Assembly (NCBI GenBank): GCA_019916065.1
Contig: CM034233.1
Location: 14,673,009 to 14,737,008, forward strand
Source of the DNA: Vitellaria paradoxa
Taxonomy: Eukaryota > Streptophyta > Magnoliopsida > Ericales > Sapotaceae
Direction: 5' to 3'
DNA: 64,000 nucleotides
Part shown: positions 57,615-64,000 of the stretch, in pieces
Layout of the letters: each line of letters begins with the position of its first letter
How positions within the stretch are numbered: the first letter of the stretch is position 1
Translations under genes and position numbers: made by a program
Notes under the pieces: model-generated
The model's input: only the letters and a program-made list of their open reading frames with translations
What the model was told of the DNA's origin: nothing
Database searches by the model: none

Positions 57615-58441
57615 TATCAAGTACATACCATTCAATTTTATTAAATTCAAGTTACAATACGCACAATCATCTCCCTCCCTCTGTGTTGCTAAGATGCTAT
57701 GTTCCAGTCTATCCACTAAATCTCTATGATACAAATGCAGATCTTCCTGAGAGCCAAACTGAGAACCAGAAATCTCTTCGAATAAGAAGAGAAGGTAACC
57801 CCGGAGATTTTCTATGTTACACACAAGGCCATGGAACCCTGCTCAATCTTTATGGTCTCCTCTGAATGCCTGGAAGACCAACATTACAAGAGAGAAAGAA
57901 CTGAACCTCCTACCAAGTGAAGCCCTCAACAACAAAAAGCATTACTTGTATATGTACACTCCGTTGTCAAAACAAAGAATTTTCCCGTAACACTGCAACA
58001 CAAAAAGGACAAGCCAGCAATGCTAGCTTTTAGCCTTCACAGAACTGTAACTCCTCCTAGAATTTCCATTGAAAAGATTAGGGTGCATTTGGTTTGAAAA
58101 AAAAACAATTTCTGTTTTGTGTGAAAAAGGATATTTTGTTGTGTTCTATTTTTTGTCAAGTACATTTTTCAAAAAACTCTCTCTAAACCAAACATGTTTT
58201 CCACCTGTTTTAATTTTCTTGGAAAAGGAAAACAGAAAACATGCGAAAAATGGTCAAACCACACGCACCCTTATTCTCCGGAGTGGGACTGTATATATCA
58301 AACAGCAGAATCTTAAATTATTAGAGAACTCACCAGTGAAAAAAAAAAAAAAAAAAAAAAACCCACCAAACCTACTTCGGCATTCCTAAGTACGAAGGAC
58401 AGGCACTCATGCTGATGTCATTTTTCACCGACAGGTCCTCT
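57615..58441 (-). other. Probable 3' UTR of the histidine kinase gene
   Basis: Minus strand after the stop at 58444-58442. A canonical AATAAA (plus strand tttatt, 57637-57642) lies near the left end, so the transcript probably ends at about 57610-57625. It contains a 190-bp MITE and an A/T run near 58339-58360. Confidence 0.55.
58081..58270. mobile_element. Tourist-like MITE in the HK3 3' UTR, 190 bp
   Basis: TTA occurs on both sides (58078-58080, 58271-58273). Inverted ends 'gggtgcatttggtttg' and 'gggtgcgtgtggtttg' match 14 of 16. Short, T/A-rich, non-coding: a typical PIF/Harbinger-derived MITE. Confidence 0.82.
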
Positions 58442-61400
58442 CTATGAATTCTGATCCGAGGTGGTATGGAAAAAACGTGAAACTTCTCGATAAAGTTGTT
58501 CAGCTTCAAATGGTTTTGAAACATATCCATTCATTCCACACCTTAGGCACTCTTCATTTGTAGCCTGGATTACATCTGCAGTCATAGCCAAAATTGGCAC
58601 ATGCCAGTCAGATTTATTTTCGTAAGCTTCCACTGATAGATCTCCGTGTCGGATGCGGCCATTGATGTTTTGCTCCATGATTCGAATTCTTTGTGTAGCT
58701 TCAAACCTGCAAGGAAGGAGGATAGTCCATCGCCTTACAAAAGTTTGAACAACTACCGTTCAGCTAGGAATCACAAGGAAACAGAATGAAAAGAGCCATG
58801 GATCCTAAATAGGTTGTGTGAACTATAATGAATTATAACTGATGCAAAAGCGACCAACCCAATTCCTGCAAAGTTAATTTGCATGCTATTAGACTGCAAA
58901 CCTTCACGTCATTTAGTAACTACAACAAATACGAGTGAAAATATAATTCGCAATTTCCAGACAAAAATAAAGGATTAGTCCATCAGCTCTAACATTCTAA
59001 ACCATAAGCTTTAAGGCCCATTTCGATAATTATGCATTTCAAATCGATGGATTTGAAATTAAATTATATTAAAATATGAAAGCAATAGTTGATTTATGTA
59101 GCAATACATGGAAGATTTTTAGGAGGAGATCCTATCAACCTTAACAGGGAATCCTATTTGAAAGCTTTTTAATAATTACTACGAGCCACTATATGAAATA
59201 TTTCAAATAACTAATTTCTTTGTGATGATTTCAAATCCATCACATTTAAATCACTCGAATCAACTATGATATTCATATCTAAACTAACAAAGTTATAGTT
59301 GAATAATTATCCTTAAATAAATAGTGTCAAACAATCCATTGATTTTAAATCCATTAAAACAAACGCTACCTAAAATTAATAGTGTGAATCATACCCATCC
59401 ATTTCTGGCATCTGAATATCCATGAAGCAGGCATCAAATTTGTGGGGTGGCTTTAGAAGGGAGATTGCCCTCTTTCCACTGTCTGCACACACCACATCGG
59501 CTCCATATTTCTTCAAGGCACCAGCGGCTACCCTGAGGTTTATGCCATTGTCATCCACAACTAAAATTCTTCTCCCGAGGAGCAGATTGTGGAGAGACAA
59601 ACCGGAGAGCTCTCCATTACGGCAATTACCCTTATTCCCAACACCCATGGCTCGTTGAAGAGATGCAGCCAACATACTTGCTCTCAGGGGCTTCATGATA
59701 ACATTTGGAGTATAAACACAAGAAGTATCAAAATTACTTTTGATAGAGCTGATAGAGTTGCAAAGAAGAAACAATTTTGGAGGCATGCCACAATCAAAAT
59801 TTCTTAATTTATTGATGAAGAGAGCTGCCAAGCCCAAGTCCTTATCCCAAACCTCCTGTTCTATTAGGACCATGTCAATAACTGTATTTCCACCGTCTAT
59901 GCTTGAGAAAGCTTGATTCAAATCATGAATCACTTCAACATGAATCCCAAGCCGCTGTACGTGATATCTGGACACCTTGGCCCGGATTGGTCTGGTGTCT
60001 ACAACTAATGCGTTCATGCCCCGAAATTCTAAAGAAACAGAATTAGACTGGTTGTTTATTTGCTGGTTCTTAAGTTCACTGGTGTTGGAACTGCCATTGG
60101 TGAACACGGCAGTAAAAGTAAAGGTGGACCCCACCTTTGGTAAGCTTGCAAACCCAATTTCACCATTCATGAGGCCAACCAAACACTTGCTTATGCTCAG
60201 CCCAATCCCCGTGCCCCCATGTATTCGGGAGATTGATGGGCCCACCTGCATGAAGGGAGTGAATACACGAGGTTGGGCTTCTAAAGGGATCCCTACACCC
60301 GTGTCCTCCACTGATACAATTACATTGATGGGGTCAGAGGATGACAATGACAGAGGACAAGCAGGTCCATCTTTACTGGAAGTTCTGAAACTAGCCCAGC
60401 TCTGGCATCTATCTGCCACAGGAAGCCCACTCAAGGTGTTCCTGGATGATGATTCTGTCCCAACTTCTATGGACTCCATCACCTCCTCAACGAGATGGAC
60501 GGTCACAAAAATATGCCCCTTCTCAGTGAACTGCAAAAATAAATGAGTAAATAAAATAGATCCTCAGTTTCCAACCACAAGCTGGTTGCAGGAAAAAATC
60601 ATTTAACTAATTCATATGAAGTTGTTTGTGTCTTATTGCAAGCATTTGCTTATGCATCAAATTTCATCAAACCATAAGTGTGGATAATTTTGCTCTAGAA
60701 AGAATAGAAATTGAATAGATTCCAATTACTATATTTCCTTTTTTTTTTTTCTCTTGATTGACTACAAACTTTTCAAGGCCATAATTGTTTTACTATATTC
60801 AACAATATTGAAAAGTTGCATACTTACTTTGATCGAATTGCCCATAAGATTTGTGATGATTTGCCGAAATCTACCTGGATCACCAATTAGCATCTGAGGA
60901 ACCTTATCAGAGATGTAAACTGCAAGCTGCTCTCACCAAGAAATTCAAAAGGAAATATTAAATAGATATAAGATGGTGAAATCATAGGTAATGGGATAAA
61001 AAATATGGACAAAACAATGAGAAGTAAGATATATGGGCTACCTCTACTCCTTTTTCTTGAGACTTTCCAGAAAAAAGTGACAACACATCATCCAAAATTG
61101 CCCGTAGATCAAATTGAACTGCCTCGAGCTCCAGCTTACCAGATTCAATTTTTGCTTGGTCCAAAACCTCATTTATTAGTGAAACCAGTGCTTTTCCACT
61201 GGCCTGTGCAGTTCTGACATAGTCTTGTTGAGTTACATCCAGATCCGTGTCCATAAGCATATGCAACATTCCTGTTAAACAAAGATATTTGGACATGAAG
61301 CCAATTTTTGTTAATGATTTTTTTTTTTTTAATCGAGAATGTGATGTCATTCTCAACAGTGTGGCAGTGCATTGAAATGACACAGAATGACAAAAGCCAA

Positions 61401-63664
61401 TAATAAAAACTTACCGAGCACACCATTCATTGGGGTTCTGATTTCATGGGATACAGTTGCGAGGAACTACATAAGTTTGAAATTCAATTAGGACCAGATA
61501 AACATATTAGGTGGAGCCTAACAAAGTTTGAAGGAAGGGACTGCAGTTATTAAGTACCTGTGATTTTGCAACATCAGCTGCCTCTGCTCGTTTCTTGAGC
61601 TCCATCATCTCTTGGTAATCATCCTCAACTTTGGCTATCCGATGCATAGTTGCATGGAATATATGCCCAACAAGCAACGCAATTACAAGCATGCCAATAG
61701 AAGTCATCATTGCTAACCACGGCCATGGTGGTTTTTGTTTGAATCTGTTTGGAGAATAAACTTAGTTGTAAGTCCATTTTTATCACTTTGAATCTTAATC
61801 ACTAAGAACTCATTTTGACCCCTCTCAGATACAGGCTTCTCTGATCCATTAAGCACTAACAACAGCAAAAACACTTCAAAGTAGGAGGAGGTCAACTATT
61901 CATTTCATCCAAGAAGCAAATTGTTGGAATCACTGGACAACTATAAGTTCAAGTAGACTGGCTAGGTCTGACTACTAACTGTTTCTAGGAGTGGCACAAT
62001 GAAATTGGTAATTGACAAACTATAGGGGCCATTATCAGAAAAGTGGGATCCTAAAATACCCAAAGGGAGGATTAAATAAATCACCTGCAGCGCATCTCAT
62101 GTTTTCTAAACGGATCTCCGAAGTTAAGTGTGCTAACATGTTGTAGCCCATCATCTGATACATTTGAGCCGTACATGCTGATAGGATGGGAAGAGTTGGT
62201 GGTGTCGTACACATTCACAAGGATAGTTTGTTTGCTTGCAAGTTGTTGAAGTAACTTCTCCACAAGTGATTCAATATCAAAGACTCCACCAAGATACCTG
62301 CTTGGCAGAAAATAAACAATTAAAGAATTTATTATCTAATTCACGCTTTGACAATTTGTCTAATCTTGCCTTGTTGAGAGTATAAAAAACAATATAATTA
62401 ATAAAGTTGCCCACTCCTCTAACAGCTTAAGCTTTTGGGTAAGAGGTGGCTAATCATCTAATATGGCACTAGAGCAGGCAAAATTCCTACGTACAAACCT
62501 CTTCGCCACCCGATAGTCAATTGTTGCAAGTGTTTGGTCTTGTCAAAAAATTCAGTCCGGCCAAATGTGCGAGGGTGTGTTAAGAGTATTAAATATAATA
62601 CAAATAATAAAGTCGCTCCTCTTCCTAATAACTTAAGCTTTTGGGTGAGAGAATGACTAAAAATCAAACCTGCCTGCATCTTAAAATTTTTCAAGTTACA
62701 CTCATCACTTAGTGGTAAGAAAGTAACATCAGCTCCCTCAATACATTTTTTTACATATATAATCACTGCTTGTAGTCTTCTACTACTGTGTCATTTTATA
62801 CTCTCCATTTCTTCCCCTCTTCCCCTTAAGGAGCTAATGATAAGTACGATTCATGGGCAGAGGACATACCCATCAGTTGCTTGAATCCTCTCATTTAGTG
62901 TTGCATTTGAGGGGAGATCGGTGTTGTAGACAGCAAACGTCAATATGACTCCAAGGCGATTTGATTTAAGTAGCCTAAAAGGAGCAGTGAGAACGCCCTT
63001 TCCAAATGCTCTTGCACGCAGCACATTTTCACTATCTTCCTGTTGTTACACAAATTGTTCAAGATTTACTAAGTTGTGTAATAGTTAGTCAAATCAAACT
63101 TCTTCCCTTCTCTTTTCTTTTTGTTTTGCTTAACTTTTATTATATAAGGCAACAAGTTGATATAATGTTCCTTCTTTTTGGCAAGTGTAATTCAGAGAAT
63201 GTTAGAAGAGTTTCAAATCAAATTATGATTGAAAAGAAACCAGATTTTGCTTGAATACTAATTGTCTGCTCTGAAAGATTGGACGTGAATAAACCATAAA
63301 TTTTGAATTTCTAGAATGTGACATCAATATGATTGCAGAAAATGAAAACTTTTTTGAGTCTGAAAATAGATGCAGAAATCACCTTGCCCGACAGCACATC
63401 AATAGAAATCACGTGCGAAATGGTATCCTGTGCAAATATAACAGGGGCATATTCCTCCCTTACTGGGGATGGTTCCAGGGTTTCTGGGTCATACTCATCC
63501 TCATGAACTGGGCTTTGTTCAAGAGTATCCATCCTTTTAATCACCCAGCCTTGTTGCTTCTCGAATCGTTCCCTTTCTGAGTGCAGCACCCTCACAGCAT
63601 AAGCCACACCGCTCGTTAGGGGCCTTTCAAATGCAGTTCTTTCTGTGTAACTCGCAAAAGTCCC
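58442..63664 (-). CDS. HK3: Cytokinin receptor histidine kinase, AHK3 type (5' part outside window)
   Basis: Membrane hybrid histidine kinase that binds cytokinin through its CHASE domain and starts a His-Asp phosphorelay. Minus-strand coding exons: 63664-63383, 63039-62870, 62297-62085, 61744-61558, 61466-61415, 61271-61042, 60926-60828, 60530-59395, 58706-58442 (TAG). All phases join to 877 aa plus stop, about 160 aa short of the roughly 1,036 of Arabidopsis AHK3; the rest lies beyond the right edge. CHASE ('[20 protein letters not shown]', '[20 protein letters not shown]'), transmembrane helix ('[12 protein letters not shown]'), HisKA '[10 protein letters not shown]' with the phosphorylated His, ATPase N box '[15 protein letters not shown]', G boxes 'EDTGVGIP' and '[10 protein letters not shown]', and receiver domain 'DIQMPEMDG' with its Asp. 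No damage seen. AHK3 fits better than AHK2 or AHK4 from memory. Confidence 0.94.
62372..62670 (+). mobile_element. Terminal-repeat retrotransposon in miniature (TRIM), 299 bp
   Basis: Two direct repeats of 92-93 bp (62372-62463 and 62578-62670) start 'tgttgagagta' and 'tgttaagagta' and share 'cttaagcttttgggt'. A decayed tRNA-Met primer binding site 'tggcactagagcagg' (62464-62478; standard TGGTATCAGAGCAGG) follows the first, and a purine-rich 'gcgagggtg' (62569-62577) precedes the second. Perfect 5-bp target duplication 'tgcct' at 62367-62371 and 62671-62675. The internal region is only about 114 bp and non-coding. In an HK3 intron. Confidence 0.85.
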
Positions 63665-64000
63665 CTATTATTTCAGCAACAAGTTAGATTGTTTTGTTCA
63701 CTGGATATTGCCAGTCAGCGGAAAATAAGTCAAATCCAAATCAAACTAAATGCAATGTTAGTAACACATGGAACATAATTCAGTTTAGAAACACAAAATT
63801 ATATCACTCGATGAGAGATGTAGAATCAAAAAGTGCTCAGAATCAAGGAATTCAGTTGAAGAAAACTCAAATCTGATTCTAAGATCAGCCAAACATTAAA
63901 ACCGATGTGAGTTAAGTCAAATAAGCACTGCAGGTGGAAATTTTCAAATTTCTATACAATTTTAGAACCCTAAACTCCAAAAAAATGAAGGCAGGTCATT
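63665..64000 (-). other. HK3 intron reaching the window edge
   Basis: Sequence upstream (minus strand) of the first visible HK3 exon. No HK3 N-terminal coding sequence is recognisable, so the earlier exons lie outside. Confidence 0.6.

Noticed and set aside
57567..57824. 85-codon minus-strand frame downstream of HK3
   Set aside because: It overlaps the probable HK3 3' UTR and its polyadenylation signal; no domain.
59977..60546. 189-codon plus-strand frame
   Set aside because: Antisense to the large HK3 kinase exon; no independent support.
1..64000. CRISPR arrays, operons, bacterial-type promoters
   Set aside because: Intron-split genes and plant transposons show this is plant nuclear DNA; the direct repeats seen are tandem duplications or LTRs, not spaced arrays.

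Overview
This is nuclear DNA from a flowering plant, very probably a woody or otherwise repeat-rich dicot; I cannot name the species. The evidence is intron-split genes whose products read as plant CAMTA4, NTF2 and a cytokinin-receptor histidine kinase of the AHK3 type, a nuclear tRNA-Ser, and typical plant transposons (Cassandra-like TRIM, Copia, Ty3/gypsy remnants, RTE and L1 LINEs, hAT, Mutator and Tourist-type elements).

Layout. 1-470: part of a Cassandra-like element carrying a 5S rRNA-like segment. 470-3385: AT-rich, no gene. 3386-14410: a nest that appears to be one 11-kb Mutator-like element (about 100-bp inverted ends, 9-bp target duplication). Inside it lie a solo LTR and a decayed Copia element on the minus strand with two 350-357 bp LTRs. 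14411-17840: AT-rich DNA with a MITE-like repeat and a 107-bp tandem duplication. 17849-44029: a complete CAMTA4-type gene on the plus strand, 12 coding exons, 988 codons plus stop, with introns swollen by insertions. These are a second solo LTR carrying an RTE LINE in intron 1, a Copia element interrupted by a hAT-like element plus a further hAT-like element in intron 3, and a degenerate inverted copy of exon 6 in intron 7. 44030-46234: intergenic, with a degenerate repeat array rich in TGGGCC/GGCCCA. 46235-55239: NTF2 on the minus strand, two coding exons separated by an 8.6-kb intron full of gypsy and L1 remnants; its promoter side is a tandem repeat. 56283-56364: tRNA-Ser(UGA), minus strand. 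57615-64000: the 3' nine coding exons of a histidine kinase 3-type cytokinin receptor, minus strand, running off the right edge, with a Tourist-like MITE in its 3' UTR and a tiny TRIM in one intron.

The three protein genes act in different processes: calcium/calmodulin-regulated transcription, Ran import into the nucleus, and cytokinin perception. They are not a pathway. The NTF2-HK3 adjacency is, however, the same as in Arabidopsis (At1g27310-At1g27320), so it looks like old microsynteny. All exon joins were worked out by hand from reading frame, GT/AG sites and recalled family sequence; no alignment or transcript was available.
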